Program-made: the position numbers and the translations under genes
Shown here: positions 1-7,720 of the stretch, piece after piece
Layout: the number at the start of each line of letters is the position of its first letter
How positions within the stretch are numbered: the stretch's first letter is position 1
Notes under the pieces: model-generated
Seen by the model: the letters and a program-made list of their open reading frames with translations, nothing else
The model's database searches: none
What the model was told of the DNA's origin: nothing
NCBI RefSeq assembly: GCF_010668805.1
Contig: NZ_WUFT01000022.1
Span: forward strand, 27,013-91,012
Reading direction: 5' to 3'
DNA: 64,000 nucleotides
Source: Rhizobium phaseoli
GTDB lineage: Bacteria; Pseudomonadota; Alphaproteobacteria; Rhizobiales; Rhizobiaceae

Positions 1-228
1 CTGCGCTACTTCGAAGCTGCGGGAAAGGTGCGGCGGGCGGTCTCGGTGATCAAGAAGAGGACCGGCTTTCACGAGGACACGATACGAGAATATCGCATCG
101 ATGCTAGTGGCTTGCGATTCGGAGATCCTCTCGTCGGGTTCCAGGGGGTGCTTCGTGGGGTTCCCGAATTCGTCGCAGCATCCGCTCCGCTTTTGCCAAC
201 CGACAACAAGGACGGCGGCAATTTCTAA
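1..228 (+). CDS. KaiC-like RecA-superfamily ATPase, C-terminal end (partial)
   Basis: The frame is open from the first base and ends at TAA 226-228, so only the last 75 residues are present. The visible tail begins LRYFEAAGKVRRAVSVIKKR and continues with a Thr-Gly-x-His-Glu-Asp-Thr-Ile-Arg-Glu stretch and a Gly-Phe-Gln-Gly-Val-Leu-x-Gly-Val-Pro segment. This pattern is typical of the second RecA-like domain of bacterial KaiC-type ATPases, which in non-cyanobacteria are usually found beside histidine kinases. The Walker motifs lie outside the window. The downstream kinase gene starts inside this gene, which suggests co-transcription and translational coupling. The family call rests on the C-terminal motif alone. 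Confidence 0.75.
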   Translation: MRYFEAAGKVRRAVSVIKKRTGFHEDTIREYRIDASGLRFGDPLVGFQGVLRGVPEFVAASAPLLPTDNKDGGNF

Positions 229-2362
229 TTTCCCGAACCCGAAGGCCCTGATCTACGCACCGGCCGGACGCGACGCCCAGGTCGCCGCATCATTGACCGA
301 TCAGGCGGGACTACCCTCGATAGCGGTTGCCGATCTGAAAAACTTCGCGGCATCACTCGATGAGGAAATTGCGGTTGGCGTTCTGACCGAAGAGGCCGTC
401 CGCGGCGGTGATCTGACACCGATCGCTGCCTGGGTTGCCGCCCAGCCGAGTTGGTCTGACCTGCCGTTCATCGTTCTCACCTCACGCGGCGGGGGACCTG
501 AACGAAATCCCGCTGCCGCCAGGCTTTCCGAAGTTCTCGGCAATGTGACTTTTCTGGAGAGGCCGTTCCATGCCACGTCCTTCATCAGCGTTGCGCGGAC
601 CGCACTGAAAGGCCGGCTGCGCCAGTATGAAGCGCGCGCTCGGCTCGAAGCTCTGGGCGAGGGAGAGCGGCGGTTGCAGACGGCGCTCGCCGCCGGCCGC
701 CTGGGTGCGTGGGAACTGGAGCTGTCGACGATGGCCTTGTCGGCCTCGGCGACCTGCAAAGCGGTCTTCGGTCGAGGGCCGGATGATGAGGTGACGCGCG
801 ATGATCTGATCGCCAGCATCCACCCCGATGATCGCGAACTTGTGCTGACACGCCTGCGCCAGACGGTCGATACCGGACGCGACTATTCGATCGAGCACAG
901 AACGATCTGGCCGGATGGATCACTGCATTGGACCGAGGTCCACGCCCAGCTTTATGCAGACAGATATGGATCAGCCAGCAAGCTCGTCGGGGTCTGCTCC
1001 GATACCACCGTCCGCAAGACCATCGAGGAAAATCTGAGGCGGCTCAATGAAACCCTCGAAGAGCGTGTCCGGGAACGGACCCGGGAGGTCAATGCTGCCC
1101 ACCAGACGCTGCTGGAAGAGGTCGCCCAGCGTGAGAGAGCCGAGGAGCAGCTTCGCCAATCCCAGAAAATGGAAGCGATCGGCCAGCTGACTGGCGGTGT
1201 CGCCCACGACTTCAACAATCTGCTGATGGTCGTTCTCGGAAATCTGGAACTGCTCGGCAAACACCTGGCCGGAGATACCAGGGCGACGCGTCTGGTCGAC
1301 GGGGCGATTCAGGGCGCGCGACGCGGAGCGGCGCTGACCCAGCGTTTGCTGGCTTTTGCCAGACAGCAGGATCTGCAGGTCAAGCCCGTCGATCTGGCCG
1401 CTCTTGTCTCGGGCATGAACGACTTGCTGCGGCGCTCGGTCGGATCCTCGATCAGCATCGAGACCAATCTCCCGGCGAGACTGCCGCCGGCGCTGATCGA
1501 CGCGAACCAGCTCGAATTGGCGCTGCTCAACCTTGCGGTCAATGCCCGCGATGCGATGCCGGATGGGGGGACGCTGTCCATATCGCTGCGCGAAGAACAG
1601 GTTGTCGGCGCTGGCGGCGATCTGGGCGACGGAGCCTATCTTGTGTTGGCGGTGGTTGACAGTGGCACCGGCATGGACGCGGAGACGCTGAAGAAGGCCG
1701 TCGATCCTTTCTTCTCCACCAAGGAACTCGGGAAAGGCACGGGTCTCGGTCTATCGATGATCCACGGACTTGCCGTTCAGCTTAACGGCGCGCTCTTTCT
1801 GACAAGCGAGCTTGGGGTGGGAACAACCGCGGAGTTGTGGCTACCGGCGACCGAACGGCGCCCGGAGCGGCCGGCCGAGACAGAGCTGCCCGTCCCGCAA
1901 TCTGCCTCCAGACTGAAGATCCTGCTGGTCGATGACGACGCCTTGATCGCCATGAGTTCGGTCGACATGCTCGAAGATCTCGGCCATGAGGTCGTCGAGA
2001 CAAATTCCGGCGCGGCGGCACTGGAATTGATCAAGAACGGTCAGCATTTCGATCTGATGATCACCGACTATTCGATGCCGGGTATGACCGGCGCACAGCT
2101 CACCGAGGCCGTGCGGGACATTCACCCGACGCTGCCGATCGTGCTGGCGACAGGGTATGCCGATCTTCCTGCCGGCACCGACATCGATATTCCGAGATTG
2201 GGTAAACCCTATAATCAAGCTCAGCTCACCAAGGAAATCGCCAAGGCGCTGGCCCGCGAGACGGCTCCGGTTATCGGCGCCATCAGCGCGCGTGGTTCAG
2301 GGTCGCTGTTTAAGGCCGACGATCGCTGCGATGAAATCGGCGATGGCGCCTGTGTCGTCTAG
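155..2362 (+). CDS. hybrid sensor histidine kinase / response regulator with PAS domain
   Basis: This is a cytoplasmic hybrid kinase of about 735 residues with no membrane segment. Counted from an in-frame ATG at 101, the order is: a degenerate receiver-like N-terminus (about 50-170), a PAS-3 domain (about 200-310), a coiled coil (about 315-360), a HisKA domain with the phospho-accepting His in GGVAHDFNNLL, and an HATPase with N box NLAVNARDAM, G1 DSGTGMD and G2 GKGTGLGLS. A C-terminal receiver follows with acidic LLVDDDA and phospho-Asp in ITDYSMPGM. The H-D-F-N-N type is common in rhizobia. The start is ambiguous: ATG 101 lacks a ribosome site, while GTG 155 has AGGGGG seven bases upstream and is used here. 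Both overlap the KaiC-like gene. The 3' end overlaps mobB convergently by 66 bp. Confidence 0.85.
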   Translation: MGFPNSSQHPLRFCQPTTRTAAISNFPNPKALIYAPAGRDAQVAASLTDQAGLPSIAVADLKNFAASLDEEIAVGVLTEEAVRGGDLTPIAAWVAAQPSWSDLPFIVLTSRGGGPERNPAAARLSEVLGNVTFLERPFHATSFISVARTALKGRLRQYEARARLEALGEGERRLQTALAAGRLGAWELELSTMALSASATCKAVFGRGPDDEVTRDDLIASIHPDDRELVLTRLRQTVDTGRDYSIEHRTIWPDGSLHWTEVHAQLYADRYGSASKLVGVCSDTTVRKTIEENLRRLNETLEERVRERTREVNAAHQTLLEEVAQRERAEEQLRQSQKMEAIGQLTGGVAHDFNNLLMVVLGNLELLGKHLAGDTRATRLVDGAIQGARRGAALTQRLLAFARQQDLQVKPVDLAALVSGMNDLLRRSVGSSISIETNLPARLPPALIDANQLELALLNLAVNARDAMPDGGTLSISLREEQVVGAGGDLGDGAYLVLAVVDSGTGMDAETLKKAVDPFFSTKELGKGTGLGLSMIHGLAVQLNGALFLTSELGVGTTAELWLPATERRPERPAETELPVPQSASRLKILLVDDDALIAMSSVDMLEDLGHEVVETNSGAAALELIKNGQHFDLMITDYSMPGMTGAQLTEAVRDIHPTLPIVLATGYADLPAGTDIDIPRLGKPYNQAQLTKEIAKALARETAPVIGAISARGSGSLFKADDRCDEIGDGACVV

Positions 2363-2815
2363 ATCGAAGACGGGCAGCGCCGTATCGTTGACGGCATGAT
2401 CGGCGGCGATGGCGCAGATATGCGGATCGGCCGGTGCCAGCGGTTGGCGATTGGCGGCCTCCAGGCGGCGGGCCTCGATCTTCGGGATCGGTTCGCGTTT
2501 GTAGCCTTCGATCAGAACGAGATCGCAGGGGGCGAGGCGGGCAAGGATCTCCTCGAATTCAGGTTCAGGCGCACCGCGCAATTCGTGCATGATGGCATAG
2601 CGGGTGCCGGAAACGATGGTGACCTCGTGAGCGCCGGCCTGGCGGTGGCGGTAGCTGTCGGCCCCGACCTTGTCGATATCGAAATCATGATGAGCGTGCT
2701 TGATCGTCGAGATCCTGTAGCCGCGGCGGGTGAATTCCGTCACCAGCCGGACGGCGAGCCCCGTCTTGCCCGAGTTCTTCCAGCCGGCGATGCCGAAGAT
2801 TTTGGGTGCGGTCAT
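2297..2815 (-). CDS. mobB: molybdopterin-guanine dinucleotide biosynthesis protein MobB
   Basis: The protein has 172 residues, normal for MobB. It is a P-loop GTPase that assists MobA in attaching GMP to molybdopterin for bis-MGD enzymes. The N-terminus IFGIAGWKNSGKTGLAVRL carries a Walker A motif (GWKNSGKTG). It is followed by the TIKHAHHDFDIDK segment typical of MobB and by LVLIEGYKREPIPKIE, the conserved switch-like region. The start codon overlaps the mobA stop (ATGA-type overlap), so the two genes form a translationally coupled pair. The last 66 bp lie opposite the end of the histidine kinase gene. Confidence 0.95.
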   Translation of the reverse strand: MTAPKIFGIAGWKNSGKTGLAVRLVTEFTRRGYRISTIKHAHHDFDIDKVGADSYRHRQAGAHEVTIVSGTRYAIMHELRGAPEPEFEEILARLAPCDLVLIEGYKREPIPKIEARRLEAANRQPLAPADPHICAIAADHAVNDTALPVFDLDDTGAIADFIAAIVGLKQRP

Positions 2816-3444
2816 GCGCCAAGGGCCTCCAGCCAGCGTTCTGCCTCGATGAGATCATCCGGCGTGTTGATGTTGAAGAAGGGATCGAGCAGGCTGGCGC
2901 GGGTCGGATGCAGTGGAAACATTACTTCCGTAACGTCATGACGCAACAGGAAGTCGCGCACGCGGCGCTTCTCGTCGGTGGCGATCCAGGCTTCGAGATC
3001 GGCGGCCAGCGCCACCGGCCAGAGCCCGAAGACGGGATGGCTGCGGCCTTCGGAGGCGGCGATGGCAATCTGCGAAGGGTGTTCGAGCGCTGCCGCGAGC
3101 CGGGCGACAAGATCGGCTGGGAAGAACGGGCAATCCACCGAGACGGTGACGACATGGCTGATCGCGGGCAAGCCGGCGGCATAGACCATCGCCGCATGGA
3201 TGCCGGCCAATGGCCCGGCCTTGCCGGGAAAACGGTCGGGGACGACAGGCACATCCTCGGCGGCGGCATCGGCATTGACGGCAACCGCGACGACCTGCTG
3301 CGAGAGGCGGGTTAACACATGCCGCAGCAGGCTCTCGACCCCGAGCATCACGCCCGCCTTGTCGCGGCCCATCCGCTGCGAGCGGCCGCCAGCCAGCACG
3401 ACGCCTGCTATATCGGATTTTTCCAGCGAGAATTCAGCCATCAT
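2812..3444 (-). CDS. mobA: molybdenum cofactor guanylyltransferase MobA
   Basis: The protein has 210 residues. MobA transfers GMP from GTP to Mo-molybdopterin to make the MGD cofactor used by nitrate reductase, formate dehydrogenase and related enzymes. The nucleotidyltransferase signature VLAGGRSQRMGRDKA lies near residues 16-30, and the metal-binding Asp follows in SVDCPFFPADL. The C-terminal half keeps the FNINTPDDL segment typical of the family. It is the upstream gene of a mobA-mobB pair with overlapping ends. The first two codons are both ATG, so the start may be one codon later. moaA, also for Moco, lies about 17 kb away. Confidence 0.95.
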   Translation of the reverse strand: MMAEFSLEKSDIAGVVLAGGRSQRMGRDKAGVMLGVESLLRHVLTRLSQQVVAVAVNADAAAEDVPVVPDRFPGKAGPLAGIHAAMVYAAGLPAISHVVTVSVDCPFFPADLVARLAAALEHPSQIAIAASEGRSHPVFGLWPVALAADLEAWIATDEKRRVRDFLLRHDVTEVMFPLHPTRASLLDPFFNINTPDDLIEAERWLEALGA

Positions 3445-3462
3445 CCTGCCCCAGAATCTTCG

Positions 3463-4371
3463 TCACACCGGTGTGCGCGGCGCAGATTCCTGCGCGATCG
3501 GCGAGACGCGGCGCTTGGCCTCACGATAGAACGTATAGAGGCCGGAGGCGATGACGATCGCAGCGCCGACCAGCATCCAGCTGTCAGGCACTTCGGCGAA
3601 GAAGAAAAAGCCGAGCAGTGACGAGAAGATCAGGCTTGTATAGCGGAACGGCGCAACGAAGGAAATTTCGCCGGTGCGCATGGCGAGGATGACGGACTGG
3701 TAGCCGACGAGCACCAGCACCGAGGCGAGGGCCAAGTGCCCGAGCGAGGTGGCGCTGACCGGCTGCCAGCCGCCGAGCAGGGGAATGAGCAGTGCGCCGA
3801 AGAAGGAAACGGAGATGGCGGTGACGACGGTGATCATCAGCGAGGGAATCTCCGGGTCGATCGACCGGGTCGCAAGATCGCGGCTGGCCGTCGACAGCAC
3901 CGAGCCGACGCAGAGGAGGGCGGCGGCGGTGAAACCTTCCGGGCCGGGGCGGATGATGATCATTACGCCGACGAGACCGACGAGAATTGCCGACCAGCGC
4001 CGCCAGCCGACAGGCTCGCCGAAGAAGAGCGCCGCGCCAAAGGTGACGACCAGCGGCAACGACTGCAGGATCGCCGAGGCATTGGCGATCGGCATCATGC
4101 CGAGGGCAGTGATATAGGTGACGGCGGCGAGCATTTCGCAGATGATCCTGAGGATGATGACCGGCTTGAGCACGATGCGCCAGGAGCGTAGCGCGCCCAT
4201 TTTCCAAGCGATCAGATAGACCAGCAGGCTGGTGAAAAGCCCACGTAAGAACATGATTTCGCCGGCGTTCATGTAGGCGATCACCGATTTGGAGAGAGCG
4301 TCGCTTGCCGAAAAGCCGGCCATCGCCATGCTCATATAGATGGCGCCCTCAGTATTGCGTGACCGCGGCAT
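3463..4371 (-). CDS. DMT-family (EamA) transporter
   Basis: From the chosen ATG the protein has 302 residues and about ten hydrophobic segments arranged as two EamA repeats. The first runs from about SMAMAGFSASDALSKSVIAY and the second from about LLCVGSVLSTASRDLATRSI. The family exports metabolites, amino acids or drugs across the inner membrane; no substrate can be read from sequence. The frame is open to 4443, but residues before MPRSRNTEGAIY are hydrophilic and unlike the family, so the start at 4371 is preferred. It lies 18 bp downstream of the mobA start on the same strand, with no terminator seen between them, but a functional link to Moco is not implied. Confidence 0.85.
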   Translation of the reverse strand: MPRSRNTEGAIYMSMAMAGFSASDALSKSVIAYMNAGEIMFLRGLFTSLLVYLIAWKMGALRSWRIVLKPVIILRIICEMLAAVTYITALGMMPIANASAILQSLPLVVTFGAALFFGEPVGWRRWSAILVGLVGVMIIIRPGPEGFTAAALLCVGSVLSTASRDLATRSIDPEIPSLMITVVTAISVSFFGALLIPLLGGWQPVSATSLGHLALASVLVLVGYQSVILAMRTGEISFVAPFRYTSLIFSSLLGFFFFAEVPDSWMLVGAAIVIASGLYTFYREAKRRVSPIAQESAPRTPV

Positions 4372-4710
4372 GAAGAGATTCCCGTTACCTGTGCGCCCCT
4401 TCTTAGTCGGGAAGATACTCGAAGGGAATCGGATGAATGCCACATCCGGGATAAATCGATGACGCAGCGCACAATGGTGCGGACGTCAACGCCGTGATGT
4501 GAGTGGGATAGGTGGCAGGTCCCTGTTTCATCGAGGAAAATCAATCCTGCCGGCGCGGCGATGACCGTTTCAAACATGCCCCGCAGTGGCGCCGTCGCTC
4601 TGACTGAAATCATCAGCATAGGTAGTTTTTTTTCCTCGCGCGGGAAACGGGTGGCTGGATCGGCTGATGTTTGAGATCTCAGATGTCTCGACAACTGAGG
4701 AGAAACGGAC

Positions 4711-5478
4711 ATGACACTTCTGAACGACAAGGTCGCAATCATCACCGGCGCCAGCTCCGGCATCGGCCGCGCGGCGGCGATACTCTTTGCGCGGGAGGGC
4801 GCCAAGCTCGTGGTCACCGGACGGCGACAGGACGCTCTCGACGCCGTCGTCGCCGAAATCGAGGTGGAGGGCGGAAAGGCGGTCGCCATATCGGGGGATG
4901 TCAAGGACGAGGCGTTGCAGGCAAGTCTCGTCGAGACGGCTGTCTCACGCTTCGGCGGGCTCGATATCGGCTTCAACAATGCCGGCATCCTCGGCGAGAT
5001 GGGACCGATCGCCGGGCTGTCGCCGGAGGGATGGCGCGAGACGATCGATACCAATCTCACCGCCGCCTTCCTCGGCGCCAAATACCAGTCGGCGGCGATG
5101 GGAGAGCGTGGTGGATCCCTGATCTTCACTTCGACCTTCGTCGGCCACACCGTCGGCATGCCCGGGATGGCCGCCTATGCGGCGAGCAAAGCGGGGCTAA
5201 TCGGCTTTGTGCAGGTGCTTGCCGCCGAACTCGGGCGACAGAAGATCCGCGTCAACGCCCTGCTTCCCGGCGGCACCGACACGCCAGCCAGCATCACCAA
5301 CGGGCCGGATGCCACGCCGGAACTGCTCGCCTTCGTGGAGGGACTGCACGCGCTGAAACGCATGGCCCAACCGGAAGAGATCGCCAATGCGGCGCTGTTC
5401 CTGGCGTCTGATATGTCGAGCTTTGTGACGGGGACGGCGATGCTGGCGGATGGCGGGGTTTCGATCAGTCGGACGTAA
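4711..5478 (+). CDS. SDR-family NAD(P)-dependent oxidoreductase
   Basis: This is a classical short-chain dehydrogenase of 255 residues. The cofactor motif is TGASSGIG (about 12-19) and the structural motif is NNAG (about 88-91). The catalytic Tyr-Lys lies in YAASK (about 156-160), and the C-terminal LADGG motif is kept. The catalytic Ser position appears to be in FTSTFVG. An Arg pair after beta-2 (TGRRQDAL) favours NADP(H) over NAD(H). A good ribosome site, GAGGAG, sits 9 bases before the ATG. It stands alone between the DMT exporter and a mosaic repeat, so neighbours do not suggest a substrate. Confidence 0.9.
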   Translation: MTLLNDKVAIITGASSGIGRAAAILFAREGAKLVVTGRRQDALDAVVAEIEVEGGKAVAISGDVKDEALQASLVETAVSRFGGLDIGFNNAGILGEMGPIAGLSPEGWRETIDTNLTAAFLGAKYQSAAMGERGGSLIFTSTFVGHTVGMPGMAAYAASKAGLIGFVQVLAAELGRQKIRVNALLPGGTDTPASITNGPDATPELLAFVEGLHALKRMAQPEEIANAALFLASDMSSFVTGTAMLADGGVSISRT

Positions 5479-5527
5479 GTGGGGCGAGGGGGCATTTTGC
5501 CCAGGCAATGAAAGATGTGCCGAGTGG

Positions 5528-5694
5528 CCCCCTCATCTGCCTGCCGGCATCTTCTCCCCGCTGGGGAGAAGCGGAATCGCGGCGGCGCCTCGCTCCATTT
5601 GAGACGTTGCGATAGGTGTGGCCACCGTGCGTCTTGCTCCCCCCTTCGCCCCAGCGGGGAGAAGATGCCCGTAGGGCAGATGAGGGGGGTGAGG
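5528..5694. repeat. RIME-like intergenic mosaic repeat (inverted arms)
   Basis: Two arms of about 45-50 bp face each other. The left arm reads CCCCCTCATCTGCCTGCCGG and the right arm ends CCCGTAGGGCAGATGAGG. Each arm also contains its own short hairpin (TCTCCCCGCTGGGGAGA). The middle of about 70 bp is not repeated. This matches the general form of Rhizobium intergenic mosaic elements. It fills most of the gap between two convergent genes. Confidence 0.8.
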
Positions 5695-5774
5695 AGCGGC
5701 AGCGACGAACGCCTTGAGCGGCAAGCGAAAGGCAAATGACATTCCGCCCAATTTCAGTGCCACCCCAAGCCCGC

Positions 5775-6557
5775 CTACGACATAATCAACCCGCCATCGA
5801 CATTGATCGTCTGGCCGGTGATGTAGGCGGCGTCTTCGCTGGCGAGGAAGGTGACAAGGCCCGCGACGTCTTCACCGGAGCCGGCGCGTTTCATTGGGAT
5901 GCCTTCGACCCATTCCTTCATCAACTCGCCGGGGGCGTAGTTGCCCAGCAGTTTGCCCCAGGCCTGGTCGTTATAGGCCCACATGTCGGTCTCGATGATG
6001 CCGGGGCAGAAGGCGTTGACGGTGATCTTTTCGGTGGCGACTTCCTTGGCCAGGCTCTGGGTGATGCCGACGACGCCCATTTTCGAGGCGGCGTAGTGCG
6101 GGGTGTAGATGAAGCCGTCGCGGGCCTGGCCGGAGGCGGTGTTGATGATGCGGCCGCCGCGCTTGTGCTTGCGCATTCTGGAAATTGCCTCCTGGGCGCA
6201 GAGGAAGACGCCCTTGGTGTTGACGGCCATGACCTTGTCCCAGTCGTTTTCGGAGAGGTCCTCGACGCGGGCGATGGTGATGACGCCGGCATTCTGGATC
6301 GAGACGTCGACAGAGCCGAATTCCTTCTCGGCGGCATCGTAGAGGGCGACGACGCTCGCCTTGTCGGTGACGTCGCCGATGAAGGAGATCGCCTTGCCGC
6401 CTTCGGCCCGAATTTGCTCGGCAACGCCATGAACCAGGTCCTCGTTGGCGGAGACGACGATATTGGCGCCTTCGTGGGCAAAGCGCCTGGCGATGGCCGC
6501 GCCAATGCCGCGGCTGCCCCCGGTAATGACGACGGTCTTTTGCTCAAAGCGTTTCAT
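5775..6557 (-). CDS. SDR-family oxidoreductase, polyol-dehydrogenase-like
   Basis: The protein has 260 residues. It has TGGSRGIG at the N-terminal Rossmann fold, the NAG motif in IQNAGVITIAR, the catalytic pair in YAASKMGV, and a C-terminal NVDGGLIMS. The second beta strand ends in VVSANED, with an acidic residue that favours NAD(H). The start is at MKRFEQ, preceded by GGAAGGAAAG; an ATG 21 bp upstream has no ribosome site. It is the last gene of a minus-strand series that includes another SDR and a ribose-type ABC importer. A role in oxidising the imported polyol or sugar is therefore likely, but the substrate is unknown. Confidence 0.88.
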   Translation of the reverse strand: MKRFEQKTVVITGGSRGIGAAIARRFAHEGANIVVSANEDLVHGVAEQIRAEGGKAISFIGDVTDKASVVALYDAAEKEFGSVDVSIQNAGVITIARVEDLSENDWDKVMAVNTKGVFLCAQEAISRMRKHKRGGRIINTASGQARDGFIYTPHYAASKMGVVGITQSLAKEVATEKITVNAFCPGIIETDMWAYNDQAWGKLLGNYAPGELMKEWVEGIPMKRAGSGEDVAGLVTFLASEDAAYITGQTINVDGGLIMS

Positions 6558-6849
6558 GCTCTTTCCTTCCGGTAACATGGGTAGATAGCGACCTGGGGCG
6601 CGCGACGCAGTCTGCGATCATTTTTGGAATTCAAGCGGCGGCCGAGATGATCTCGGTGAATTCCGAAGCCTTCAGCGACCCGTGGAGACCCGAACCCTCT
6701 GTCCGTTCCACGGGGCCGTTTCGATCGGCGTGAGGGGCGGGTAGACGACGGTATCGCACGCCGTCTACCCGTTATCCCCTTCAGCGCCTCGATCTCTGCC
6801 AGGGAGGAAGCGAGATCGTTTTCGAGTTGCCGGCAATGCGCGTTTCGCA
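6558..6849. other. 292-bp intergenic region with hairpin and possible gene remnant
   Basis: No intact gene is seen between the two SDRs. A perfect 10-bp stem CGGGTAGACG/CGTCTACCCG lies at 6738-6771 and could act as a terminator or processing hairpin, though no T-run follows. On the minus strand near 6640-6710 an open stretch ends in SLKASEFTEIISAAA and a stop. It resembles the tail of a protein but has no convincing start, so it may be a remnant. Confidence 0.4.
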
Positions 6850-7638
6850 TCACCAGCAGCAGAAACCGCCGTCGACGAGAAGATCGACGCCGGTCACGAA
6901 ACTTGCTGCATTCGACAGCAAAAACACCGCCGGGCCGACCATTTCGTCCACCGCTGCCATTCGCTGCATTGGCGTCTGCTCTTCGAAGAGCTTGGTCTGA
7001 TGAACCATCTCCGGACGAGTGTTCATCGGCGTTGCCGTGTATCCGGGGGAGATGGTGTTGACACGAATGCCGCGGTCGACCCATTCCATCGCCATAGACT
7101 TCGACATATGGATCACGCCCGCCTTGGAGGCGTTATAATGCGCTTGGCTCAGCCCCCGGTTGACGATCACACCGGACATGGAAGCGATGTTGACGATGGC
7201 GCCGCGTCCATTCTTCAGCATGGCACGCGCCTCGGCCTGGCAGGAAAGGAAGACGCCTTTCAGGTTGATATCCATCAACGTCTGATATTGGTCCTCTTCC
7301 ATCTCCTCAGCCGCGTTGGCGTTGGCGATGCCGGCAGCGTTGACTGCAAGCGTCAATGCGCCGAGATCTGTCTCGGTCCGTGCTATTGCCTCTGCAAGGG
7401 AAGACTTGCTGGTGACATCCGCCGCGATCTGGATCGAACGGCGGCCGGCGGTGTGGATATGTTCGGCGGTCCTCGCCAGCCCGTCGTCAGTTCGACGGTC
7501 GAGCAGCGCCACGTCGGCGCCGCACTGTGCAAGGCCGATGGCAATGCGTTGCCCAATGCCGCTCCCGGCTCCGGTCACGATGGCAACCTGGCCGCTGAGG
7601 TCGAAAAGCTTCGGGGCGTTCAGAGTGATGTCGGACAC
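6850..7638 (-). CDS. SDR-family oxidoreductase, polyol/ketose type
   Basis: The protein has 262 residues. Motifs are TGAGSGIGQRIA for cofactor binding, NAAG at the structural position, Ser in NIASMSGV and the catalytic pair in YNASKAGV. LLVDGG closes the fold. DRRTDD after beta-2 carries the acidic residue expected of NAD-dependent enzymes. The start is GTG at 7638, preceded by AAGGAAGAGC; an upstream ATG would add a Cys/Lys-rich stretch unlike the family. It lies 78 bp downstream of the ABC ATPase gene, with a palindromic repeat between. Context points to oxidation of the substrate brought in by that importer. Confidence 0.88.
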   Translation of the reverse strand: MSDITLNAPKLFDLSGQVAIVTGAGSGIGQRIAIGLAQCGADVALLDRRTDDGLARTAEHIHTAGRRSIQIAADVTSKSSLAEAIARTETDLGALTLAVNAAGIANANAAEEMEEDQYQTLMDINLKGVFLSCQAEARAMLKNGRGAIVNIASMSGVIVNRGLSQAHYNASKAGVIHMSKSMAMEWVDRGIRVNTISPGYTATPMNTRPEMVHQTKLFEEQTPMQRMAAVDEMVGPAVFLLSNAASFVTGVDLLVDGGFCCW

Positions 7639-7670
7639 CGCTCTTCCTTTCTGTGTCTGTTTTGTTTTCA

Positions 7671-7720
7671 CGCAATTCCTGGCGCAAAACCGCTGCACAC
7701 TTTTGCTGGAATTGCTTTAG
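7671..7720. repeat. CTTTAG palindromic repeat, copy A
   Basis: The outer arms are GCAATTCC and GGAATTGC, and the inner arms are GCAAAA and TTTTGC. It ends in GCTTTAG, whose TTA at 7717-7719 is the stop codon (TAA on the minus strand) of the upstream ABC ATPase. Compared with copies at 9281 and 39812, the outer arm differs on both sides in a compensatory way. Confidence 0.8.

Noticed and set aside
5736..6575. A 279-codon plus-strand frame over the first SDR of the polyol locus
   Set aside because: It is Asp/Gly/Ala-rich, an antisense mirror of the SDR, which has all family motifs and a good ribosome site.
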